A stretch of 15,195 nucleotides of DNA from JBEKYH01 sp049511115 (GTDB lineage: Bacteria > Planctomycetota > Phycisphaerae > Tepidisphaerales > Tepidisphaeraceae): assembly GCA_049511115.1 (NCBI GenBank), contig JBEKYH010000058.1:1-15195 (forward strand), given 5' to 3'. The notes beneath the pieces are model-generated. The model saw nothing but the letters and a program-made list of their open reading frames with translations, did no database searches and had not been told where the DNA came from. Made by a program: the position numbers and the translations under genes. Below, piece by piece: positions 7,827 to 14,580 of the stretch (positions are counted from its first letter, which is position 1; the number at the start of each line of letters is the position of its first letter).

Positions 7827-8996
7827 ATGGTCGCGTATATCTCTTCACCCATGGGAAGTGCGATTGGGAATGGTTGCGCCGCGTGCGGCGGCGGGCGGAG
7901 GTTCCGTCTAATCTCTCCTCGTCGATCCTGCGAGGGGAACGCGCCAGCCCGTGCCTTCACCCTGGTTGAGCTTCTGGTCGTCATTGGGATCATTGGCGTA
8001 TTGATCGGCATCTTGCTTCCGGCTCTCAGCAAGGCTCGACAAGCGGCGCAGGAGACCCAATGCCAAAGCAACCTGCGCCAGTTTGGGATGGGCTTTCAGA
8101 CCTATGTCGACGCGAATCAGGGATGCCTGCCCGCTGACGGCCCCGATGGCAGCCTGAGTGATCCCATCGGCCCGCTGCAGGGCACCACGGTTTTGCCGCC
8201 GGGCACGCCAGTGGGAATTGACGACACGTCCCTGTGGTACAACGCCATTCCTCCGCAGGTGAGTTTTAAGTCCTATTACCAGATGCTGCAGGAGGATCCG
8301 AGCTATCCGATCAGCACGTCGTATAACAGGGAAGGTCGGACCCCGCTCCCCACCTATCTGAACAACAATATTTTCATCTGCCCCGCGGCCGGCCCGCCCA
8401 ATCTAAACCCGTCCGCGATACCGGCGGTCGATACGATCTGGCCCGGTGGATCGTACTACACGCTGCACGGTGTGGACGCGGCGATGCAGCCCAAAACCCG
8501 AGCCAGCCCCTATTACGAGTTCCCCAGTTACATGTCGTATGTATTCAATTCACAGATTTTCACGACGCTCGATCCGCCCGACGGCCGCGACCTGAACCTG
8601 GGCCACTACAACTGGAAGATGTCCATGCTGCGGCCGGCGTCGTCGTGCATCCTCATGGTTGAGAAGATGGCCGCGCCGCAGGAGTACCATCCGGGTATTC
8701 TCGACGAGGGCGCGCTCAACATCGACCAGGGCACGACGGTCGTTAATTCCAGCGGCTTCCTCAAAGACGTAAGCCAGCTCAAGGCAAAATGGAATCGATT
8801 CACCACGCGCCATCGCAAGGGCGGTTACTTGCTGTTTGCCGATGGGCATGTGGCCTGGTTTTCCTGGCTGCAGATTCAACCCATTCAGGTTCATAATTCG
8901 CAGGGCTACGTGACCACGGCCAATCAGCCCGATCAGGGTTTGATCTGGAACCCGCTGGGGCCGGTTGGAGCGCAGGCGACCGCTACGGGGGAGTGA
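7827..8996 (+). CDS. prepilin-type N-terminal methylation protein with C-terminal H-x9-DG motif
   Basis: A 389-residue type IV pilin/type II secretion pseudopilin-like protein of the expanded planctomycete family. After a long basic leader comes the class III signal FTLVELLVVIGIIGVLIG. Cleavage is expected after Ala43, with Phe44 as +1 and Glu48 as the +5 glutamate, followed by a hydrophobic helix and the family-typical helix LSKARQAAQETQCQSNLRQ. The C-terminal part has H329 and D339-G340 with nine residues between (H-x9-DG), then HVAWFSW. The protein would sit in the inner membrane after prepilin peptidase processing, with its globular domain outside. It may assemble into a pseudopilus or act alone; members of this family are poorly characterised. 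The leader is unusual: 43 residues (35 if ATG 7851 is used) with three Cys and Ala rather than Gly at -1. Neither start has a visible ribosome binding site. The next gene also encodes an exported protein. Confidence 0.88.
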   Translation: MVAYISSPMGSAIGNGCAACGGGRRFRLISPRRSCEGNAPARAFTLVELLVVIGIIGVLIGILLPALSKARQAAQETQCQSNLRQFGMGFQTYVDANQGCLPADGPDGSLSDPIGPLQGTTVLPPGTPVGIDDTSLWYNAIPPQVSFKSYYQMLQEDPSYPISTSYNREGRTPLPTYLNNNIFICPAAGPPNLNPSAIPAVDTIWPGGSYYTLHGVDAAMQPKTRASPYYEFPSYMSYVFNSQIFTTLDPPDGRDLNLGHYNWKMSMLRPASSCILMVEKMAAPQEYHPGILDEGALNIDQGTTVVNSSGFLKDVSQLKAKWNRFTTRHRKGGYLLFADGHVAWFSWLQIQPIQVHNSQGYVTTANQPDQGLIWNPLGPVGAQATATGE

Positions 8997-9073
8997 GTGG
9001 CTCAGTAGTCCTGGATTGTTGTTAGCCGGGAGATTTAAGGGGAGTTCGTCAGGGAGTTTCTGGAGAAGTGCTT

Positions 9074-9103
9074 GCGGCGGTCATTCGTTATGACCCACGC
9101 CGC
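9074..9103. promoter_or_regulatory. bulged hairpin in the leader of the PEP-CTERM gene
   Basis: GCGGCG-GTCAT, loop TCGTT, ATGAC, three unpaired bases CCA, then CGCCGC: eleven pairs with one bulge. No T run follows, which argues against an intrinsic terminator. It may be a 5'-leader structure or an operator. Confidence 0.3.
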
Positions 9104-9158
9104 GTGATCAAAAGACGTGAATTTTAACCAAGCCCGGGGGCTTTGCTTCCCTCGGAGC

Positions 9159-9165
9159 GGGAGGA
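9159..9165 (+). promoter_or_regulatory. ribosome binding site that fixes the PEP-CTERM gene start
   Basis: A strong GGGAGGA lies 4 bases before ATG 9170. It decides the start in favour of 9170 over an in-frame TTG at 9143. The ATG start also puts a clean signal peptide at the very N-terminus. Confidence 0.7.
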
Positions 9166-9169
9166 TGCA

Positions 9170-12100
9170 ATGCAGCGTGCAACTAAGAAAGCTTTGTCTC
9201 TAGCGGTCGGCGGATTTTTCATTTCCGGCATCGGCTCGGCGCCGGCCTGGGCGGGCGTTGATGTCTGGAACAGCAGCACCGACCGCAACTGGACCGACAT
9301 GGGAGTCTGGAATCCTTCTCAGCCCGGACAAGGCGACATCGCGTTCTTCGGCACGTCCGTCATACCTCCCCTTGTGACCAACAACGGCACGTTTGCCCAG
9401 GTCAACATCAACAGCCCCATTTCCGTGGGCGGAATCTTTGATGATCTGGCTGACGACACGGCTGGGCTGAATACGAAGGGATTGGCACTTACGCTTGAAG
9501 GGCCGACGTCGGGCCCGACAACGATCACCCTCTATGGGCAAACCTATACAGGCGTCAGCCCGCTTCCGGGCCTGCCGGTTTCCCCGGGCAATACGTCTCC
9601 GGTCCCGAACGTCATCCTGGCCAACTTCACCACAACAGCCAGCAACCTGAAAACGTTCGACGTAAACGGGAGCCTCAACCTCGTGCTCGCCAATACGCAG
9701 AGCACAATCCTGACTTCGGTTGGGACGGGATCAGGGGCAGGCCAAACCATCGAAGTCGACGGAAATATCTCCGACGGATCCAATGGGGCCTCGGCGCTGA
9801 CGGTCTATGGCGGCGGTACCCCGAGCTTGAGCGGTGGAACGGTCCAGCTCTATGGAACCAACAGTTTCTCGGGCGGCATCACCGTGGGAAACACTGCGGG
9901 GTCCGAAGGAGCGGCACTGGAGATTAATCCCGACACCGTGAGCTTGAATACGGGCGGTACGCTCACGGGCGTGCTCGCCAACAATACCGGCACGGGCAAC
10001 GTCACCATTAATGAGCAGAGCCAGCTTCTTCTCAACGGCACGGGCTCCGGCACCACGGGCACGCTCTATTTCATGCAGACCGGGCAGACGCTGACAATCA
10101 ACGGCATCGGCGAGAATAAAAACAGCAGCGGCAATATCCGCACCAACGGCAAGAGCACAACACAGACGTACGACATTCTGGCAAACGTCGTGTTCGGCAC
10201 GGCCGCTCCCGGCGACAGCACCGGTGGGTACATCATCATTTCTCCCACTTCGGCCCAGGGGAAGACGATCCAGTTCAGCGGCACGGTGACCGGTTCGGGC
10301 AGTCTGCAGAAGCAGGGTTCGGGAAATCTGGAATTCTCCAACCCGAACAATGTCCTTTCCGGCGCCACCCAGATCGGCAACGGCTACATCACCGTTGATG
10401 CCGGCTCAACCATGGGCACCGGTGATCTGTTCCTTGATCAAACCAGCACCAACTTCACCGTCGTTGATCTGAATAATGCGACGCAGACCATCGGGAGCCT
10501 CTCCAGCGGTTACACGGATACGCTAAATGGCGGAAGCCCCATCGGCGGTACTAACGCGCCGGCCGACGATCAGTATCTGAATCTGCAAGGCCCGGGGCAG
10601 AGCCTGACTGGTCCGGCCGGCAGCGGCACAGTCCTGGCGTTGAATCAGAATAGGATCACCCAGTTCGGCTACAGTTCCATCGCCGGCCTGAATACCGAAA
10701 CGTCCACCATCCAGGGACCCGGCAGCATTCAATTGAACACCGGCAGCACCGGCATTTTGACTCTCAACGGATCCAATACATACACCGGCGGCACGGTCAT
10801 CAACGGCGGCACACTGAATGTCGCCAACGGCATCGGCTCATTCCAGCCGACGGGAAGCACCACCATCATCACGGCCAACAGCGCCACTGGCAGCGGCGAC
10901 GTCACTGTAAACAGTGGCGGAACGCTGATCAGCGGCAACGGCGCTGTGCTCCTCGGCCAAACGATGAATTCCGGCTCCATCGGCGGCAATGTCAATGTCA
11001 GCAGCGGCGGCATTGTCAACGCCGGCGGCATCAACCAGGCCGGCATCCTTGACATCGGCGGCAATCTGAACGCAGCCGCTGGTTCTATCCTGGATTTCGA
11101 TCTCATCGGCTCCACCGCCGCTGCCGCCGATCAGATTAACGTTGCCGGCAAGCTCAACGTCACCAGCGGCGTTCTGCTCAACGTTGAAGGCTCTACGCTG
11201 GCCTTCGGCACTTATCCGATCTTCACGTTCGGATCATTGCCCAACGGCACCTTGGCGCTGCCGACCATTAATTCCGTGCCGAATCCGACTAACCGAACCT
11301 ATACCTTGGTGCCTAGCGGCAACACCCTTGATCTGCAGATCGCCGACACAGGCACCGATCGCTTCTGGTCGGTCGGCGGCACCAATCCTTCCGTCGATGG
11401 CGGCGGGATCTGGGCTTCAGGCGGCACCAACTTCTTCGTCCAGACCGGCACCCTCACCAGCGTCAAAGTCGCGTACAGCAATACAGCCGTCGAAGATTTG
11501 CTAATCGGCGTAAGCGGCGGGGCGGGCGGAACCATCGCCCTGGGTTCTAACGTCACAGTCGCGGGCCCGCTGGTCTTTACACCAGTTACTAACCCCTACA
11601 CCATCGCGCCCGGGGCGGGCTCCAATTCCTTGACCCTTGACGGCGGCATCGTCAGCTCCAACACAACGTTCATCTCCGCCCCCATCATCCTCGGCGGCTC
11701 ACAATCTATCTCTGCGGCCACCGGAACCACGCTTAGCCTCAGCGGCGGAATCTCCGAGAGCGTGCGCCACAGCGTGCTGACTACCAGCGGCGTCGGGACA
11801 ATTATCCTGGGCGGCACCAGCACATACAGCGGCGGTACGATCATCAGCCAGGGAACATTGCAAACGAGCACGTCGGGCCTTCCGTCGGCGGGCATCGTTA
11901 CCGTGGACCAGAACGCGTCGCTCGTTTTCAGCCAGAATACCAACGGAACCTTCGCCGGGCTGATACTTGGAAACGGCACGGTCACCGTCAACAACAGCAC
12001 TTCGGCCGCGACGAAGCTGTCCAACGCCGGAAATGACTACACCGGCGCGACCATCCTCGCCGGCGGCATCCTGAGCGTCGATAACATCGGTGAACTAGGC

Positions 12101-14320
12101 ACCGGTGACAATGGCATAACCTTCGCCGGCGGCACTCTGCAAGCCGCGGCCCCTCTCAATTTCCCGCTGGCTACTGCAAACAGCTCGACGACCAACGTCA
12201 ACTTGACTTTGGGCACCACCGGTACGGTCGATACCAACGGCTTCAACGTCATCATGGGACAGATCTTCCAGGGACCCGGCAATTTCACCAAGGCCGGCCA
12301 GGGAACCCTGAGCCTGACGAATATTCACAGTACCAACGTCATCGGCGTACTGGGGATCACGGGCGGTGATCTGGCGTTTGACGAGAGCGGCAATCCTTCC
12401 TTCGGCTTCTCCGGCTCCCTCAGCACCAGCAATACCTACACTGGAAATCTTGAGGTTCAAGAGCCCACCGACGTCCGTATCTTCGGCGGAAATATCAGCG
12501 GCGGAGGGGCAATCAACTTTGATTCAACCGCCAACGGAAGCATTCTTGAATCGCGCATCATCTCGGGCGTCACCGACGCGACCTATATCGCCAACAACGT
12601 CAACCTGAATGTTGGTGGCGCCACCGGCTACGGCATTTCTATTGATGCCGATTCTTCAGACACATTGATCTTGGCCGGCTCAATCACCGGCGTTTCCAAT
12701 GTCGATTTCACCGGGGGCGCGGGAACCGTCGTCCTGGCCGGGACCAGCACCTACACCGGCCTCACCACCATCGACGAAAGCGCCGGCGGCGAGGTCCAGC
12801 TTGGGATCAACAACGCTTTGCCGACGAACGGCCCGGTCACCATCACGTCCAGCGGCGTGCTGGATTTGGACGGCTTTAATCAGACGGTTGCATCGTTGGC
12901 ATCCAACAACACAACACTATCGCAAGCAGTGGTCACCAATGAAGGAAATACACCGTCGATCCTGACCATCGTCGGGTCAGCAAATACGACCTATGCTGGG
13001 ACTCTGTTCGACGGCCAGAACGCCAGCCTCGGGTTGACCCTGGGCGCCGGCAACACAGGGCAATTGACTCTGAATAATCCCGAGCAAACGCCCCTTGAAG
13101 GCGGCGGCAGCGAAGCCACCGGGATGTCCGGCCCCGTCACGATCATTGGCGGGCGGCTGGATTTGCAGGCACTCACGGCCTTGGGCGCCCCCAGCACAAT
13201 CACCGTCGGCGCGACTGCCGGCAACAGCCAGCTTCGCTATGACGGCGTGTCCGGCCTTGCCACCTATGGTGATTTGGCTAACCCGACCGTTCCCGCCTCA
13301 CAGGTGAATTTCGTTCTCAACGGCCTGGGCGGCTATCAGGGCGATCCCGGCGCCATCAGCGTCGAAAACACCAGCGCGATCACTCTGCCCAATAACGTAA
13401 CCCTGGCGGCAACCTCCGGCATTCAGGTGGATGCCACCAGCACGCTTACTATCACTGGCAACGTCACCGGCTCCGGCGGCCTGGTTGTCACCGGCGGCGG
13501 CCCGCTTACCCTCGCCGGCACCAACTCCTTCAGCGGCGGGGCATCCGTCGTCAGTGGCGGCAATCTAGTGGTTACAGGCACGACCACGATCGATAACTCC
13601 GCCCATACCGGCGCGGTGACGGGAACGGGAAGCCTTACGGTAGGGGCGCTCAACAGCGCCGTGACCCTTACCCTGGCCCCCAACAGCGGCCCAAGCTCAG
13701 TCTCTTCGCTTACCATCAACCCCAATTCGACGCTGAACATCTCCAATAACAGCCTGACGATCAATTACGCTCCCGGCAACAGCCCGGCGCCGATGATCCG
13801 CCAGTTGCTTACCAGCGGCTACGGAGACGATACGTGGCTGGGGACGGGAATCGACAGCACCGCGGCGAATCTGAACACCGGCCTCTACGCGGTGGGATAT
13901 GTCGATGGAAGTGTCGATGCCGGGACTCCTGCCGGGAAGAATCAGGTGCTAGTGGAATACACGCTGGCCGGCGACGCGAACCTGGACGGGACGGTCAACT
14001 TTGCCGACCTGCTGGTTGTGGCCCAGAATTTCAATCACGTGCTCGATACCCACAGCAACCCCATCGACTGGGCGGACGGCGACTTCAATTACGATGGCGT
14101 AGTCAACTTCGCCGACTTGCTGTTGGTTGCCCAGAATTTCAACAAGCAACTAAGCTCCGGCCAGCTCGAACAATTGCCCGGATCGTTCTCCGCCGAATGG
14201 AATCTGGCCCTGGCCGAAGTGGCGTCGGCGCAAACCAACAACGTCCCTGAGCCCGCCACGGCCAGCCTCCTGGCCATCGGCGCCGCCGGATTGCTGGCGC
14301 GGCGTCGGCGCAAAGCGTAA
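9170..14320 (+). CDS. large secreted PATR-repeat protein with dockerin-like repeats and PEP-CTERM anchor
   Basis: A 1716-residue surface or secreted protein. It has a Sec signal peptide, residues 1-28 (basic start, hydrophobic core, APAWA before Gly29). A very long Gly/Ser/Thr/Asn-rich region follows, predicted to be a beta-solenoid, with repeated autotransporter-associated beta-strand units such as LNGSNTYTGGTVINGGTL, LGGTSTYSGGTIISQGTL, LAGTSTYTGLTTI and LAGTNSFSGG (roughly residues 228, 533, 881, 952, 1190 and 1448). Two EF-hand-like dockerin type I repeats lie at 1601-1622 and 1637-1658 (GDANLDGTVNFADLL and GDFNYDGVVNFADLL), with Ca-ligand Asp/Asn at the expected spacing. The tail VPEPATASLLAIGAAGLLARRRRKA (written here in parts: VPEP, hydrophobic helix, RRRRK) is a PEP-CTERM signal, residues 1692-1716, read by exosortase. 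No outer-membrane autotransporter barrel is present. The likely role is extracellular matrix, adhesion or surface structure (inference). No exosortase or cohesin gene is in the window. Confidence 0.92.
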   Translation: MQRATKKALSLAVGGFFISGIGSAPAWAGVDVWNSSTDRNWTDMGVWNPSQPGQGDIAFFGTSVIPPLVTNNGTFAQVNINSPISVGGIFDDLADDTAGLNTKGLALTLEGPTSGPTTITLYGQTYTGVSPLPGLPVSPGNTSPVPNVILANFTTTASNLKTFDVNGSLNLVLANTQSTILTSVGTGSGAGQTIEVDGNISDGSNGASALTVYGGGTPSLSGGTVQLYGTNSFSGGITVGNTAGSEGAALEINPDTVSLNTGGTLTGVLANNTGTGNVTINEQSQLLLNGTGSGTTGTLYFMQTGQTLTINGIGENKNSSGNIRTNGKSTTQTYDILANVVFGTAAPGDSTGGYIIISPTSAQGKTIQFSGTVTGSGSLQKQGSGNLEFSNPNNVLSGATQIGNGYITVDAGSTMGTGDLFLDQTSTNFTVVDLNNATQTIGSLSSGYTDTLNGGSPIGGTNAPADDQYLNLQGPGQSLTGPAGSGTVLALNQNRITQFGYSSIAGLNTETSTIQGPGSIQLNTGSTGILTLNGSNTYTGGTVINGGTLNVANGIGSFQPTGSTTIITANSATGSGDVTVNSGGTLISGNGAVLLGQTMNSGSIGGNVNVSSGGIVNAGGINQAGILDIGGNLNAAAGSILDFDLIGSTAAAADQINVAGKLNVTSGVLLNVEGSTLAFGTYPIFTFGSLPNGTLALPTINSVPNPTNRTYTLVPSGNTLDLQIADTGTDRFWSVGGTNPSVDGGGIWASGGTNFFVQTGTLTSVKVAYSNTAVEDLLIGVSGGAGGTIALGSNVTVAGPLVFTPVTNPYTIAPGAGSNSLTLDGGIVSSNTTFISAPIILGGSQSISAATGTTLSLSGGISESVRHSVLTTSGVGTIILGGTSTYSGGTIISQGTLQTSTSGLPSAGIVTVDQNASLVFSQNTNGTFAGLILGNGTVTVNNSTSAATKLSNAGNDYTGATILAGGILSVDNIGELGTGDNGITFAGGTLQAAAPLNFPLATANSSTTNVNLTLGTTGTVDTNGFNVIMGQIFQGPGNFTKAGQGTLSLTNIHSTNVIGVLGITGGDLAFDESGNPSFGFSGSLSTSNTYTGNLEVQEPTDVRIFGGNISGGGAINFDSTANGSILESRIISGVTDATYIANNVNLNVGGATGYGISIDADSSDTLILAGSITGVSNVDFTGGAGTVVLAGTSTYTGLTTIDESAGGEVQLGINNALPTNGPVTITSSGVLDLDGFNQTVASLASNNTTLSQAVVTNEGNTPSILTIVGSANTTYAGTLFDGQNASLGLTLGAGNTGQLTLNNPEQTPLEGGGSEATGMSGPVTIIGGRLDLQALTALGAPSTITVGATAGNSQLRYDGVSGLATYGDLANPTVPASQVNFVLNGLGGYQGDPGAISVENTSAITLPNNVTLAATSGIQVDATSTLTITGNVTGSGGLVVTGGGPLTLAGTNSFSGGASVVSGGNLVVTGTTTIDNSAHTGAVTGTGSLTVGALNSAVTLTLAPNSGPSSVSSLTINPNSTLNISNNSLTINYAPGNSPAPMIRQLLTSGYGDDTWLGTGIDSTAANLNTGLYAVGYVDGSVDAGTPAGKNQVLVEYTLAGDANLDGTVNFADLLVVAQNFNHVLDTHSNPIDWADGDFNYDGVVNFADLLLVAQNFNKQLSSGQLEQLPGSFSAEWNLALAEVASAQTNNVPEPATASLLAIGAAGLLARRRRKA
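13970..14143 (+). repeat. duplicated dockerin-like segment inside the PEP-CTERM gene
   Basis: Two 66-base units (13970-14035 and 14078-14143) encode near-identical 22-residue repeats ending in the same VAQNFN. Both the protein and much of the DNA agree (for example GCCCAGAATTTCAA in each). Unit 2 differs mainly by synonymous changes, consistent with an old internal duplication held by selection. The repeats are separated by a 14-residue linker. Confidence 0.7.
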
Positions 14321-14360
14321 TGCTTCTGGCTGGAAGAGAGCAATAGATGAGTAGAAACAA

Positions 14361-14393
14361 AGTGGAGCGTGCCGTTCATTGGCGCGCTCCACT
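14361..14393. terminator. strong hairpin terminator after the PEP-CTERM gene, possibly bidirectional
   Basis: AGTGGAGCGTGCC (14361-14373) pairs with GGCGCGCTCCACT (14381-14393) around a 7-base loop, giving 13 pairs including one T-G. It lies 40 bases after the stop codon. The + side tail (CTGTTATTT) is moderately T-rich. Read on the - strand the tail is TTGTTTCT, better for termination, and the hairpin then lies just downstream of the tRNA-Ser 3' end. It may therefore serve both genes. Confidence 0.7.
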
Positions 14394-14418
14394 CTGTTAT
14401 TTGGGCTTTGGCCTGTAA

Positions 14419-14478
14419 CGGAGGAGGTGAGATTCGAACTCACGGGACCCTTGCGGGCCCACCGGTTTTCAAGACCTG
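14419..14478 (-). pseudogene. tRNA-Ser(TGA) 3' fragment, attachment site of an integrated element
   Basis: On the - strand this reads as a tRNA from the anticodon arm to the discriminator: loop CTTGAAA with anticodon TGA, ACCGG closing strand, a long serine-type variable arm (GGCCC GCAA GGGTC), T arm GTGAG-TTCGAAT-CTCAC, acceptor 3' strand CTCCTCC and discriminator G. CCA is not encoded. Homology stops at the 5' strand of the anticodon stem (CAGGT instead of the CCGGT needed). No D arm or GGAGGAG acceptor strand follows in the next 100 bases, so the gene is truncated and cannot fold as a tRNA. With an integrase gene about 100 bases away it is best read as the displaced 3' half left by site-specific integration, so this is one att junction. 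Confidence 0.85.
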
Positions 14479-14492
14479 ATGACTTTGATGAC
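14477..14492 (+). repeat. short direct repeat next to the att core
   Basis: TGATGAC occurs twice, 9 bases apart start to start (14477-14483 and 14486-14492), directly beside the point where tRNA homology ends. Short repeated sites beside the core are typical of integrase arm or accessory-protein sites, but two 7-mers could also be chance. Confidence 0.25.
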
Positions 14493-14540
14493 ATTTACGT
14501 CTTTTTTGTATTTTACCCTTTTCCATGCCCTTTTCATGGC

Positions 14541-14578
14541 TATACTCCTGTCGATGATGGTTCCATGACAGGAGAATA
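14541..14578. promoter_or_regulatory. inverted repeat overlapping integrase -10 box and ribosome binding site
   Basis: TATACTCCTGTC (14541-14552) and GACAGGAGAATA (14567-14578) match as inverted repeats at 11 of 12 positions. A further palindrome ATGG-TT-CCAT (14557-14566) lies between them. The left arm contains a candidate -10 box TATACT and the right arm contains the ribosome binding site AGGAG (14570-14574). The -35 (TTTTCC near 14519) is poor. If transcription starts just after the -10, only the right arm would be in the mRNA, so a DNA operator for a dimeric repressor or excisionase fits better than a hairpin that hides the ribosome site. With an upstream promoter the RNA hairpin would work. 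Confidence 0.5.
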
Positions 14579-14580
14579 TC

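Larger units (their letters stand above)
8997..9169. other. intergenic region before the PEP-CTERM gene
   Basis: No gene is seen. Two palindromes stand out: a bulged hairpin at 9074-9103 and the compact palindrome AAGCCC-GG-GGGCTT at 9130-9143, about 15 bases before the ribosome binding site. No convincing terminator with a T tail follows the prepilin gene, so read-through into the next gene is possible. Confidence 0.4.

Noticed and set aside
9143..9169. TTG start nine codons upstream of the PEP-CTERM gene start
   Set aside because: ATG 9170 has a strong GGGAGGA at proper spacing and gives a normal signal peptide; the TTG has neither.
9800..13600. Repeated Gly/Thr-rich DNA that might suggest a repeat array or CRISPR
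   Set aside because: The repeats are imperfect, irregularly spaced and in frame within one coding sequence; they encode PATR beta-strand units.
14419..14580. tRNA-Ser interrupted by an intron rather than truncated
   Set aside because: No 5' half (acceptor GGAGGAG or D arm) is found beyond the break before the integrase gene, and no group I intron core is visible. An adjacent integrase explains the break more simply.
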